Origin: Lentzea kentuckyensis
GTDB taxonomy: Bacteria > Actinomycetota > Actinomycetes > Mycobacteriales > Pseudonocardiaceae
Reading direction: 5' to 3'
Assembly (NCBI RefSeq): GCF_002150765.1
Contig: NZ_MUYM01000002.1
Span: 43,887 to 107,886, forward strand
Length of the DNA: 64,000 nt
Shown: piece by piece, positions 11,220 through 19,868 of the stretch
How the letters are laid out: every line of letters starts with the position of its first letter
How positions within the stretch are numbered: position 1 is the first letter of the stretch
Notes under the pieces: model-generated
Told to the model about the DNA's origin: nothing
Databases searched by the model: none
What the model saw: the letters and a program-made list of their open reading frames with translations, nothing else
Position numbers and translations under genes: made by a program

Positions 11220-12970
11220 CGCACTTCCTCCGAAACCTCAGACTTCTCCGCGGGTGATCCGTCCACGGGCTCCGCGGGCTGCCAGGTGATCTCCGCTTCG
11301 GTCAGCTCGATCTCCTCCGGCTCCTCCGCGACGACCGGTTCCTCCACCACCACGACGTGGTCCAGCGCGACCGCGGGCGCCAGCGGCAACGGGCTCTCGC
11401 GCAGCTCGGCGCCGTGCGTGCGCGGCAGCGTCAGGCGGAACACGGCACCGTGGCCCGGTTCGCCCCACGCCTCCAGCCAGCCGCCGTGCAGCCGCGCGTC
11501 CTCCAGCGAGATGGACAGGCCCAGGCCGGTGCCACCGGTGCGGCGGTTGCGCGACGGGTCGGCCCGCCAGAAGCGGCTGAACACCAGCTCCGCCTCGCCT
11601 TGGCGCAGACCGACACCGTGGTCTCGCACGGTGATCGCGACGGCGTCGGCGTTGCCGCGCATGGTGAGCTCGACCGGCTGGCCCTCGCCGTGGTCGATGG
11701 CGTTCGCCAGCAGGTTGCGCAGAATCCGTTCCACGCGGCGGGAATCGAGCTCCGCGGTCAGCTCGGAGTCCGGCAGGTCCAGCACCACGGGCGAGTTCGC
11801 GCTCGTCGAGATCGCGCGCACCGAGTCGTGCGCGCGGCGCGCGAGCACGCGGATGTCGACCTGCTCGGCGGTCAGCTCCTCGACACCGGCGTCCAGGCGC
11901 GAGATCTCCAGCAGGTCGCCCAGCAGCGACTCGAACCGGTCGAGCTCGTCGACCAGCAGTTCGGTGGAGCGGGCGAGCCCGGCGGGGAACTGTTCGCGCG
12001 AGGCGTGCAGGACGTCCGCGGCCATGCGCACGGTCGTCAACGGCGTGCGCAGCTCGTGCGAGACGTCGGAGGTGAACCGGCGCTGCAGCTGGCCGAACTC
12101 CTCCAGCTGTTTGAACTGGGCCTGGATCGACTCGGCCATCTCGTTGAACGACTCGGCCAGGCGCGCCACGTCGTCCTCGCCGACGACGTGCATGCGTTCG
12201 TGCAGAGTGCCGTCCGCGAACCGTTCCGCGACCTCGGCCGCCTGCCGCACCGGGCGGACGACCTGGCGCGTCACCAGGTTCGCGATCAGCGCGAGCAGCA
12301 CCAGCAGCACGATGCCGCCGACCACCAGCGTCGACTGCACGACCTCGGCGGTGCGCTGCTCTGCGGTCAGCGGGAAGATCAGGTACAGCTGCATCGAGCG
12401 TGCGGACGTGCTCATCGGCAGGCCCACGACGAACAACGTCGTCGCCGTGCCGCCGCGCTGCACCGTGTGGATCTGGGTGCCCTCGTCGCCGTTCTCGACC
12501 ATCTCGCGCAGACCGCGAGGAACGTCCTCCAGCGGCCCCACGGACGGCACCCGCCCGGCACCGCTCGACCCCAGCCCGTCGGCCAGGACGGGTTCGAACG
12601 CGCCGGCGCCCGCCGTGGTGGCGTCCGTTCCGACGCCACCGACAGCGAGTTTGTTGATGGCGCTGGTGAACCTCGTCTGCACGCTGTCCGGGCCGGGGTT
12701 CAGGCCGACCAGATCGGACTGGATGAGGTTGCGCGACGCGATCGCCTGGCGCACCGCGGCCTCGTCCTTGGTGTTCAGCAGCTGGTTGGTGATCTGCATC
12801 TGCAGCACCATGCCCAGCACGAACACCACGGCGGACGACAGGGCGAGCGTGGACACCACGACTCGCAGCTGCAGCGAACGACGCCACAGATCACCAAACG
12901 CCGCCCACCGCCTGCGCGCCTCCTCCACGAGGAACTGCGCCTTGGCGATCACCGGCCGAACGAACTTCAT
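11216..12970 (-). CDS. mtrB: Sensor histidine kinase MtrB
   Basis: 584-residue membrane kinase. First transmembrane segment about residues 35-60 (VVVSTLALSSAVVFVLGMVL), an extracytoplasmic sensor of about 150 residues, a second segment (STLVVGGIVLLVLLALIANL), HAMP, and the HisKA box DVSHELRTP with phospho-accepting His305. The HATPase has the N box NLLANAIDHG, the G1 box DHGVGL and GGTGLGLSI. The tail after about residue 530 is acidic and proline-containing. I chose the ATG at 12970, which has aggtgg just upstream; a GTG at 13009 would overlap mtrA. It phosphorylates MtrA and controls cell-wall, division and development genes in this phylum. Confidence 0.95.
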   Translation of the reverse strand: MKFVRPVIAKAQFLVEEARRRWAAFGDLWRRSLQLRVVVSTLALSSAVVFVLGMVLQMQITNQLLNTKDEAAVRQAIASRNLIQSDLVGLNPGPDSVQTRFTSAINKLAVGGVGTDATTAGAGAFEPVLADGLGSSGAGRVPSVGPLEDVPRGLREMVENGDEGTQIHTVQRGGTATTLFVVGLPMSTSARSMQLYLIFPLTAEQRTAEVVQSTLVVGGIVLLVLLALIANLVTRQVVRPVRQAAEVAERFADGTLHERMHVVGEDDVARLAESFNEMAESIQAQFKQLEEFGQLQRRFTSDVSHELRTPLTTVRMAADVLHASREQFPAGLARSTELLVDELDRFESLLGDLLEISRLDAGVEELTAEQVDIRVLARRAHDSVRAISTSANSPVVLDLPDSELTAELDSRRVERILRNLLANAIDHGEGQPVELTMRGNADAVAITVRDHGVGLRQGEAELVFSRFWRADPSRNRRTGGTGLGLSISLEDARLHGGWLEAWGEPGHGAVFRLTLPRTHGAELRESPLPLAPAVALDHVVVVEEPVVAEEPEEIELTEAEITWQPAEPVDGSPAEKSEVSEEVR

Positions 12971-12980
12971 ATGCCACCTG

Positions 12981-13658
12981 TCACGGAGGGCCGGCCTTGT
13001 ACCCGACACCGCGAACAGTCAACACCACCTCGGGGTGCTCCGGGTCCCGTTCGACCTTGGAACGCAACCGCTGCACATGGACGTTCACCAGGCGCGTGTC
13101 GGCGGCGTGGCGGTAACCCCACACCTGCTCCAGCAGCACCTCGCGGGTGAACACCTGACGCGGCTTGCGGGCCAGCGCGACGAGGAGGTCGAACTCCAGC
13201 GGCGTGAGCTGGATCGGCCTGCCCTCGCGCAACACCTCGTGGCCGGGGACGTCGATGGTGAGATCGCCGATCTGCAACACCTCGGACGGCTCGGCCTCGG
13301 TGCGGCGCAGGCGGGCCCGGATGCGGGCCACCAGCTCCTTGGGCTTGAACGGCTTCACCACGTAGTCGTCCGCGCCGGACTCGAGGCCCAGCACCACGTC
13401 GACCGTGTCGCTCTTCGCGGTGAGCATCACGATCGGCACGCCCGACTCGGACCTGATCGCCTTGCAGACGTCGATGCCGTTCATACCCGGCAACATCAGG
13501 TCGAGCAGCACGAGGTCGGGCTTGAGCTCGCGCAGCGCGGGCAGGGCGCGGGCACCGTCGGCGACCACCGCGGTGTCGAAGCCCTCCCCGCGCAACACGA
13601 TCGTCAGCATCTCCGCCAGGGCGGGGTCGTCATCGACGACGAGCACGCGTGCCTTCAT
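12981..13658 (-). CDS. mtrA: Response regulator MtrA
   Basis: 225-residue OmpR/PhoB-type regulator. The receiver domain (1-115) has the acidic pocket VVDDD, the phosphorylated Asp53 in LLDLMLP, a switch Thr in MLTAKSD and the Lys in VKPFKP. The winged-helix domain (about 130-225) contains LTPLEFDLL, VFTREVLLEQVWGY and the recognition helix VNVHVQRLRSKVE. ATG start at 13658. It is followed at 10 bp by mtrB. MtrA binds direct GTCAC-type repeats at cell-wall and replication genes; one such candidate lies in this window at 60506-60520. Confidence 0.96.
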   Translation of the reverse strand: MKARVLVVDDDPALAEMLTIVLRGEGFDTAVVADGARALPALRELKPDLVLLDLMLPGMNGIDVCKAIRSESGVPIVMLTAKSDTVDVVLGLESGADDYVVKPFKPKELVARIRARLRRTEAEPSEVLQIGDLTIDVPGHEVLREGRPIQLTPLEFDLLVALARKPRQVFTREVLLEQVWGYRHAADTRLVNVHVQRLRSKVERDPEHPEVVLTVRGVGYKAGPP

Positions 13659-13852
13659 GCTCAATATCGTCGCACTGCCGGTCGCGCGTTCGCGCACCAC
13701 CCACGTTCCGTTGCCGCTGGTGGCGGTGTGCGCTCGTTCGGTCACCGGCCGGAACTGTCGCTCCACGTACGCCACCTCGCCCCGTTTGGCCTGCTCGTCG
13801 CGGGATTATCCGCAGGAAGCTCACCTTCGTTACGGTGCGCACGAGCATCCAC

Positions 13853-14497
13853 TCAAGGAGTGAAGAGCGGCTCCAACAGTGAAGAAAAGTTCACGTTCGA
13901 CCGCCCGTCGACCACCTGCCACGGCGCCAGCCAGCCGATATTCGCCAATCCGTCGTAAACGGCGCCGCACCGGGTCTGCAGCGAGCCGTCGGACTCGTAG
14001 AGGTCCCTGGCGCGCGAGTCGTCGGCCTGCTCACGCCTGGCGGCACGCTCGGCGGCGACCTCGACGGGCACGCGGAGCAGCAGGTGCAGGTCCGGCACGG
14101 GCAGCCCGAAGCGGTCGATCTCCAGCTCGCGGACCCATCGGACGAATTCCCCGTGCTCGTCCTGGTGCAGGCGCGCCGCGCTGTACGCGGCACTGGACGC
14201 CACGTAACGATCGAGCAGCACAACGTCGTGTTGCTTGAGGCCCTCGCGGATCTCGTCGGCCGCACCGCGCCGGTCGAGCGCGTAGAGCACGGCCATCCCG
14301 TACACGGAGTCGCTGAGGTCGCCGATGTTGCCGTAGAGGGCGTCGCGAACCAGGTCGGCGTGCACGCTGACGCCGTAGCGCGGGAACGCGAGGCTGGTCA
14401 CGGTCCTGCCCCGGGCGTGCAACGCCTCGGTCAACCCGTTGGCGAGAGTGCGCTTGCCCGCGCCGTCCAGACCTTCGATCACTACGAGCTTTCCCAC
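13853..14497 (-). CDS. tmk: Thymidylate kinase
   Basis: 214 residues. Phosphorylates dTMP to dTDP for DNA synthesis. P-loop GLDGAGKRT (9-17; Lys15, with Arg where many enzymes have Ser), the DR[YH] motif in VLLDRYVASSAAYSAAR, and a LID region AERAARREQADDSRARD carrying the basic residues. Length is standard. ATG start at 14497. As in mycobacteria it lies directly upstream of mtrA, but here its usual other neighbour sahH is displaced by about 7 kb. The divergent XRE gene starts 144 bp away. Confidence 0.93.
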   Translation of the reverse strand: MGKLVVIEGLDGAGKRTLANGLTEALHARGRTVTSLAFPRYGVSVHADLVRDALYGNIGDLSDSVYGMAVLYALDRRGAADEIREGLKQHDVVLLDRYVASSAAYSAARLHQDEHGEFVRWVRELEIDRFGLPVPDLHLLLRVPVEVAAERAARREQADDSRARDLYESDGSLQTRCGAVYDGLANIGWLAPWQVVDGRSNVNFSSLLEPLFTP

Positions 14498-14641
14498 CCG
14501 CGAACCCTAACTTGATCGTCACCTGCCACTCACACGGCCGCGCTACGTCCCCCACACGGGCGAAATCCGATCTTTCGATCACCAGAACGAGTGACTACGG
14601 TGAACAGTCACACGGCGCGTGTGTGAAGGGTAGGTGCCGCG

Positions 14642-15610
14642 GTGGCCGCGGAATCCGGGCACGCCGAGTCGGTCAACGAACCGATCGGTCACCCGACCGG
14701 GGGTCTACCGACCCCGCTCGCCGAGACGCTGCGCTACGGGCCGTTCCACCGCGCACTGCGCGAGGCGATCGCCCACAGGGGCCTCTCGCTCGCCAGGCTG
14801 CGCGCCCACCTCGAACAACTGGGCGTCCAGGTCGGCCAGTCCACGCTCTCGTACTGGCAACGCGGCCTGCGCCACCCCGAGGTTCCGCGAGCCATCGGCA
14901 CGGTGCGCGCGCTGGAGACCGTGCTCCGGCTGCCGCCATCGTCCTTGTTGGACCTCATCGGCCCGCGCCACGCCAACTCCTACGCGCCACGCCCGGTGGC
15001 CACCTGGCCGGAACCCGCGCCACTGCTCGCGTCGTTCGACTCCGTACCTGAAGCGGCGCGCGGCAACGCCGATCTCGAGGTGCTGTCCGTGCACGACACC
15101 GTCCAACTCGGAATGCACCGCGAACAGCGCTCCATCACCACCCGGCTGGTCGTGCGGGCCGTCCGGCAGGGCCCCGACCGGTACCTGGCGGTGCACCACG
15201 GCGACGAGGGTTCGCTGATCGAGAACGCGATGGTGAGAGCCGGCGAAGGCTGCCGGCAGGGGCGTCTGCGCCGGGAAAGCGCTTCCCGCAACCTGGCCGT
15301 GGAGATGCTGTTCGACCGGCGGCTCTCCGCCGGCGAGGAACACGTCTTCAGCTTCACGATCGTCGACGACACCGGCAGCGCCGCGCCCGGCCACCACCGG
15401 ACGTTCCGCGACGCGTGCGGCTCCTACCTCGTGCAGCTCTCGTTCCACCGGCGCGCGATGCCCGCGCGCTGCATCAAGCAGTTCCGGGCCTCGGCCGACG
15501 CCACGCCGGTCGACGTCGACGAGCTGGTGTGCGGGCTGGGCGGCGTCGTCAGCGCGTACTTCGGCGACGTGGGGCCCGGTATCGCGGGCATCGCCGTCGA
15601 ATGGAGTTAG
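14642..15610 (+). CDS. XRE-type helix-turn-helix regulator with unknown C-terminal domain
   Basis: 322 residues. The helix-turn-helix lies around residues 35-100 (FHRALREAIAHRGLSLARL, then QSTLSYWQRGLRHP, typical of phage-repressor-like folds). The rest (about 120-322) is a beta-rich domain with no family I recognise. It contains repeated basic patches and a Cys near residue 280 (ARCIKQFRAS). GTG start at 14642 preceded by a purine-rich ggtaggtgccgc. It is probably a ligand-sensing DNA-binding protein of filamentous actinomycetes. It converges on the TerD-like gene and opens the accessory block that separates tmk from sahH. Confidence 0.72.
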   Translation: MAAESGHAESVNEPIGHPTGGLPTPLAETLRYGPFHRALREAIAHRGLSLARLRAHLEQLGVQVGQSTLSYWQRGLRHPEVPRAIGTVRALETVLRLPPSSLLDLIGPRHANSYAPRPVATWPEPAPLLASFDSVPEAARGNADLEVLSVHDTVQLGMHREQRSITTRLVVRAVRQGPDRYLAVHHGDEGSLIENAMVRAGEGCRQGRLRRESASRNLAVEMLFDRRLSAGEEHVFSFTIVDDTGSAAPGHHRTFRDACGSYLVQLSFHRRAMPARCIKQFRASADATPVDVDELVCGLGGVVSAYFGDVGPGIAGIAVEWS

Positions 15611-15668
15611 AGCTTGGGCGAGGGAAGCGAGAGGGCTAGCACTATGAGTGTGTTAGAAGGAAGCTCTC

Positions 15669-17708
15669 TCATGGCCTCGCGTTGATTACGCTAGCAGCGA
15701 TGTCCAGCAAGTTGTCCATCGTGATGTGCAGAGGCCGACCGTCCGGAGTGGACTTCCGCCGGATCAGCCCGGCGAGCCGCCCGACGGTGAAGTACTTGCG
15801 GCTCAACACACCCGCGATGGTCTCCTCGAGGACGCCGCGAGTGTTCTCGACGCGGTTGCCCCACTCGTCGCCACGCAGGTACAGGTGCAGCCACGTCGCC
15901 TCCCAGCCGTCTCCGGCGCGAGCGAAGACGACGGGCAGCGCGACCCGACCGTTGCCCCGCAGAGAAGCGCGCGCCCGCACCGTGCTCGGCTCGAACGGTT
16001 TTCCTCGCTGGTCCAGATCGCGGGTCATGAACCCGAACATCGACAGCGCGACCTCGTTGAACCCCTCGCCGTCGTAGACGTCCACCTCCGGCACGACGTA
16101 GCTCGACGTGGAGGCCTCACGCGGAATGTCGATGAACTCGGTGGCCCCGTCCGGGGCCTCGGTGAGGTCACCGGAGTAGTAGGTGCCGTCCTCGTGGTAG
16201 TTCGTCCACGACACATGACCCTGGTAGTCGAAGTCCGGGCCGAGCAGCGTGGCCGACAGGTCGTAGTCCGTGGTCTTCGTCTTCTGGCGCCAGTGCATGA
16301 AGAACCGCAGCAGCTCGCCTTCCACCCGCGCCTTCGACCCGCGCGGCAGCACTCCGAAACCTTCTTCGGAAGCCTTGCCGGACAACGGGACCACGACGTC
16401 GAGCAGGTCAGGTTCGACCGTCAGATCCGAGACCTCTGGCAGCCTGCGGACGATCTCGTCCTCGATGACCGCGGTGATGCTCGCGACGGCTTCGCGGTCG
16501 AGCGGAGGCCGCGAGTCCCGCGCGATCCACGCACGTCCCGACTGGTTCGCGAAGACCCTTGCGGCATCAGGGCTTTCGCGGTTCTCCAGGTGTTCCAGGA
16601 GTGAACACAACACGCGCCCGGACACGCTCGGAACCACAGCGGCGACGGCGTCGACGATGAACGGAACGTCGTCTTTTGCGCCGTGGCGCAGCAGCCGGTC
16701 GACCTGCCGCAGGAGCATGCCCGGTGCCGCGCTCAGGATGCTCACGGCCGTGCGGATGTCGTTGCCCTGGAACGCCATCTCGACCCGGCCGGCGAACGAT
16801 CGGACGACCTTGTCCTCGCGCGCCACCGCGAAGACGTCCTGCGCGTGCGGCCACTGATCGTGCTCGTGCGGGTGCAGCCGCTCTCCGAGCCGTTTCCACG
16901 CTTCCCGGTTCTTGTTGACGTCACCGAGTTTGCTCGCCGCCACCTGGTCGAGCGCGGCCAGCAGCGCCCTGCGCTCAGGCCTGCGGAACGACCGGAAGCG
17001 AGTGGGCCGGTTGAGCGTGACATCGCCACCCGAGGCCTCCGCGGCGAGCCGCAGGACGTCGGTGACGGTGTCGATGCCGAGCAACGGCCGCTGCGCGACG
17101 AGCCTGGCAGCGTTGAGGATCGCGCGGTTCTCCCTGGTCGGAACGGTTTCCGGCGGCTCGACGTCGAGGCACTGGGTCGCCAGCTCGCCGAGCAACGCCC
17201 GGTCGTCCTCGCCGAGCGGGATCGCGCTGGCGGCGAGCTCCAGGTAGAGCCGGTGGGTTTCCTCCTGGAGAGTGCCACCGAGGTGCAGGACCGTGACGCG
17301 GTCCTTGAGCGACGGGATCAGCTCGCCGTGCCGGGCGAGCATCTCCTCGTAGGTGTGCTGGACGCGGCCGTACCTGGGCAGGTCGAGCAGGTTGCCGGTG
17401 AACTCGGCGACGTCCCCGATGCACTCCAGCCAGAATTCGACGGTGTCCGGCACGTTGTGCGGGAAGTCCTTGAAGTACGGGTTGTGCTCGGCATCCGCGC
17501 CGATCAGTTCCTTGGCCGCAAGGACGACCGTGACCGCGTACTCCTCGGCGTTGCCGATGCCGGAAACGTGTTCGAGCAGCGCTTGGGAAGCCTTGAAGCC
17601 GGCCTTGATCAGCGCGGCGTCGAGCTGTCTGGCGGTCGTGCCGCCATCGCCCGCGGCACCGTCCGACAGGGGTACGCGCAAGGTCTTCTTGATGATGGTC
17701 GTCCGCAC
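15669..17708 (-). CDS. TerD-like domain fusion protein (stress/tellurium family)
   Basis: 679 residues, no signal or membrane segments. Residues 1-465 are helical and repeat-like, with no recognised domain. Residues about 466-625 resemble TerD (FFMHWRQ, DYDLSATLLGPDFDYQGHVSW, YYSGDLTEAPDGATEFIDI). The GDLTxAPDGATEFID segment is the TerD calcium-binding signature region. A C-terminal alpha segment follows. I recall similar large TerD-containing proteins of the MXAN_6230/SCO0854 type, but here the N-terminal RING-like part is not evident. The TerD family binds Ca2+ and acts in membrane-linked stress responses. GTG start at 17708. It diverges from the DUF5753 regulator 229 bp away. Confidence 0.65.
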   Translation of the reverse strand: MRTTIIKKTLRVPLSDGAAGDGGTTARQLDAALIKAGFKASQALLEHVSGIGNAEEYAVTVVLAAKELIGADAEHNPYFKDFPHNVPDTVEFWLECIGDVAEFTGNLLDLPRYGRVQHTYEEMLARHGELIPSLKDRVTVLHLGGTLQEETHRLYLELAASAIPLGEDDRALLGELATQCLDVEPPETVPTRENRAILNAARLVAQRPLLGIDTVTDVLRLAAEASGGDVTLNRPTRFRSFRRPERRALLAALDQVAASKLGDVNKNREAWKRLGERLHPHEHDQWPHAQDVFAVAREDKVVRSFAGRVEMAFQGNDIRTAVSILSAAPGMLLRQVDRLLRHGAKDDVPFIVDAVAAVVPSVSGRVLCSLLEHLENRESPDAARVFANQSGRAWIARDSRPPLDREAVASITAVIEDEIVRRLPEVSDLTVEPDLLDVVVPLSGKASEEGFGVLPRGSKARVEGELLRFFMHWRQKTKTTDYDLSATLLGPDFDYQGHVSWTNYHEDGTYYSGDLTEAPDGATEFIDIPREASTSSYVVPEVDVYDGEGFNEVALSMFGFMTRDLDQRGKPFEPSTVRARASLRGNGRVALPVVFARAGDGWEATWLHLYLRGDEWGNRVENTRGVLEETIAGVLSRKYFTVGRLAGLIRRKSTPDGRPLHITMDNLLDIAASVINARP

Positions 17709-17803
17709 CAGGTCAGTAAAACCCGCACGTCAACCGAGTTCCGCGAGCTTCTCCAACGCCGTTTCGCACCGTCATGACTGCGCTCCCACGCAAACCTGAT
17801 GCC

Positions 17804-17865
17804 GAGTTGGTAGTAGAAAACTGCCGACGCAAACGCTTGCTGATCACCTCAGCTACCGCCAACTC
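17804..17865. promoter_or_regulatory. Inverted repeat in the TerD-like/DUF5753 divergent promoter
   Basis: gagttgg at 17804-17810 is mirrored by ccaactc at 17859-17865. The neighbouring bases (tag / cta) extend the likeness with a 2-bp insertion. It sits between the two divergent starts and could be bound by the DUF5753 regulator. Confidence 0.3.
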
Positions 17866-17937
17866 ATGATCACATCGCGGGATTCCACCCGTTTGGGCAC
17901 GCTGTTGTTTTTCCTCCATCACCTAACGTCGAGTTCC

Positions 17938-18789
17938 ATGAACGGTGATCCGTCCACTCCGTACAGCCGTGACCTGGGCGATGAGTTGCGACAGGTGCGG
18001 GAGCGCTTCACGACCTTCCGGGCTCGGAAGATCGCCCGGATGCTCGGGTGGGATCCGGGGAAGGTCTCCAACATCGAGCACGGCAAGGTCCGCGCCACCG
18101 AGATCGACCTCATCCAGTACCTGGGCCGATGCGGGCGCAGCCAGGTCTTCATCGAGGACTTCCTGAACAGGTATCGCTCGGCGTTTGACCACTACTTCGT
18201 GCAGGTACCCACAAACCTGCGCACGGTCACGATGGCCGAGTCGAGCGCCGACAAGATCACCAGCTACAGCCTGACGACCATTCCTGGCTTGGTGCAGACC
18301 GAGGACTACGCAACAGCGCACTTCCAGACCGGAACGATCGCTCCGGACGAGATCGAGGCGGCTGTTCGTTTCCGGATGGAACGGCAAGCGATCCTCAGGC
18401 GGCCGAATCGCCCGCTGTGCACCTTCTACATCCACGAGAACGCCCTACAGCTCGAAATCGGCAGCGATGCGGTCATGGAGGACCAGCTCATGAGGCTGCT
18501 CTTCCACACCCACATCATCCGGATCGTGCCTGCTTCAAGCGGTGCAGCAGGCGTCTTCGCGGCTCCTTATGTGCTGTGGGAGTACGAGAAACGCAGTAGC
18601 GTCGCCTACACGGAGTCCGACCTCGCGATGGTGTTCGTTCAGGACCTGGCCGGGGTCAAGACGTGTAAGTCGATCTTCGCGCAACTGGATGCGCTGGCCC
18701 TCAGTGAGGAACAATCGCGATCGATGGTGGCGGATCTCGCCAGCCGATCGCGGGAGGACCTCAGTGGCCGGAGACTGCACCTGGCGTAA
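17938..18789 (+). CDS. XRE regulator with DUF5753 domain
   Basis: 283 residues. N-terminal helix-turn-helix (about 12-65: [37 protein letters not shown]), then the DUF5753 ligand-like domain (about 85-270) with the signature [20 protein letters not shown] and FRMERQAIL. This is the WhiJ-like regulator class that multiplies in streptomycetes and relatives and is nearly always paired with a DUF397 gene, as here. I chose the ATG at 17938 because homology begins there, although the frame is open from 17866. Its end overlaps the DUF397 start by 26 bp, implying translational coupling. Confidence 0.88.
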   Translation: MNGDPSTPYSRDLGDELRQVRERFTTFRARKIARMLGWDPGKVSNIEHGKVRATEIDLIQYLGRCGRSQVFIEDFLNRYRSAFDHYFVQVPTNLRTVTMAESSADKITSYSLTTIPGLVQTEDYATAHFQTGTIAPDEIEAAVRFRMERQAILRRPNRPLCTFYIHENALQLEIGSDAVMEDQLMRLLFHTHIIRIVPASSGAAGVFAAPYVLWEYEKRSSVAYTESDLAMVFVQDLAGVKTCKSIFAQLDALALSEEQSRSMVADLASRSREDLSGRRLHLA

Positions 18790-18955
18790 GAGCAGCTACA
18801 GCGGCAACGCCGACGCGGGCAACGAGTGCGTCGAGGTTGCGTTCGCCCAGATCGTGCGCGTCCGTGACTCCAAGAACACCGCCGGCCCCGAGTTGGGGTT
18901 CAGTGCTGGGGCGTGGCAGGTGTTCGTTCAGGGCCACGTCCGGGCCAGCCTCTGA
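18764..18955 (+). CDS. DUF397 small protein, partner of the DUF5753 regulator
   Basis: 63 residues. It contains the DUF397 signature [20 protein letters not shown], then VRVRDSKNT and a C-terminal [14 protein letters not shown] start at 18764 with gggaggac six bases upstream, inside the end of the regulator gene. DUF397 proteins resemble Streptomyces BldB-like or WhiJ-associated factors; in some cases the pair behaves as a toxin-antitoxin-like or developmental switch. The 3' end overlaps the convergent VOC gene by 28 bp, so transcripts of the two would be complementary there. Confidence 0.82.
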   Translation: MAGDCTWRKSSYSGNADAGNECVEVAFAQIVRVRDSKNTAGPELGFSAGAWQVFVQGHVRASL

Positions 18956-19308
18956 AACGTCGCGGGGTCGCTGTGCACCGGCACCACGCACAGCAGGTGA
19001 CCGCCGGGCGCGCGCAGCGTGTGGCACTCCAGCCAGCGGGAGACCGGCTTCGCGCCCAGGGCCGTCAGACGGGCGACCTCTGCCGCCACGTCGTCGGTTT
19101 CGATGTCGACGTGGTAGCGCGGTGCGTCGTCGATCGCCTGGACGTCGACGGTCAGGTCGGGGACGGCGCCGTCCAGGGCGGTGAACTGTTCCTCGCCCGC
19201 CACGGGCCGCGCCGGAACGCCCAACGCGGCGGACCAGAAGTCCGCGGCCGCACCGGCCTCGGTGGCGGGCGTGTCGATGAAGATTCCGAACAGTCGGCTG
19301 CGATGCAC
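18928..19308 (-). CDS. VOC-fold protein (glyoxalase/bleomycin-resistance superfamily)
   Basis: 126 residues in two beta-alpha-beta-beta-beta modules. The first opens with [10 protein letters not shown] and [11 protein letters not shown]. The second has [24 protein letters not shown] and ends with [12 protein letters not shown]. Metal-ligand candidates are the His in RYHVDIE and the Glu in LECHTL. Substrate unknown; members include glyoxalase I, dioxygenases and drug-binding proteins. GTG start at 19308, chosen because homology starts there. It follows the unknown gene at 19323 by 14 bp on the same strand, so they are probably co-transcribed. Confidence 0.8.
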   Translation of the reverse strand: MHRSRLFGIFIDTPATEAGAAADFWSAALGVPARPVAGEEQFTALDGAVPDLTVDVQAIDDAPRYHVDIETDDVAAEVARLTALGAKPVSRWLECHTLRAPGGHLLCVVPVHSDPATFQRLARTWP

Positions 19309-19322
19309 GGCACCGAGGCTGG

Positions 19323-19790
19323 TCAGCTGAGGTCGTAGGGCACCGGCAGACCGAGCGCGGCCAGGAACCGCTGGGTCTTGACCTCGACGAACACCTCGCC
19401 GTCGTCGATCGCGTCGACGTCCTCGTCCTCGTTCCACTCGAAGCCCTCCGGGTCCTCGTCCTGGGCCAGGTACGCGAGGAGCTCCGCCTGCTTGGCGGCG
19501 ACGTCACCCGAGTTGTGCAGCGCCCACCACGCGGCCAGCCCCGCGGCCTCGCGCAGGACGTCGGTGGGGTCGGAGGCGTTGGGGTTCTCGAAATACGTGC
19601 GCGGCGTCAGGCCGAGGTACGCGACGCCGCTGCCGGGCCCGACCGGCGCGTAGACGACAGAGGTGATGTCGCTGTCGTGGATGTCGATCCACAGCGACGG
19701 CTCGTCCAGCGGCGGCAGCTCGCCCTCGGACAACGTCTTCCACTCGCCGTGCTCATAGGCATAGGTGCCGAAGAATCCCACGACGAACAT
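19323..19790 (-). CDS. Hypothetical protein, acidic C-terminus
   Basis: 155 residues, unrecognised. Begins MFVVGFFGTYAYEHGEWK, has a likely beta-rich N-terminal half, a helical middle (AAGLAAWWALHNSGDVAA) and an acidic stretch (EDPEGFEWNEDEDVDAIDDGE at about 113-133, shown here as a region rather than a motif). No signal peptide and no membrane span beyond the short hydrophobic N-terminus. ATG at 19790, which lies just after the terminator of the upstream gene. A start at 19811 would lie within the hairpin and is rejected. Probably an operon with the VOC gene. Confidence 0.65.
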   Translation of the reverse strand: MFVVGFFGTYAYEHGEWKTLSEGELPPLDEPSLWIDIHDSDITSVVYAPVGPGSGVAYLGLTPRTYFENPNASDPTDVLREAAGLAAWWALHNSGDVAAKQAELLAYLAQDEDPEGFEWNEDEDVDAIDDGEVFVEVKTQRFLAALGLPVPYDLS

Positions 19791-19795
19791 GAAAA

Positions 19796-19830
19796 CAGGG
19801 GCCTCCCGCACAACGCGCGGGAGGCCCCTG
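19796..19830 (-). terminator. Intrinsic terminator after the AlbA_2/ATPase gene
   Basis: A perfect 14-bp stem (caggggcctcccgc at 19796-19809; complement 19817-19830) with a 7-nt loop. Read on the minus strand it is followed by TTTTC (19791-19795), a classical rho-independent terminator. It lies 39 bp past the stop codon of the 19869 gene and 6 bp before the next start. Confidence 0.85.
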
Positions 19831-19868
19831 TCAACGCCGAACTCGGTCGTGATGATGATGTCGGCGCA

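Noticed and set aside
10872-13958. Long plus-strand open frame opposite lpqB-mtrB-mtrA
   Set aside because: Low-complexity Arg/Ser-rich product; lpqB, mtrB and mtrA are unambiguous on the minus strand.
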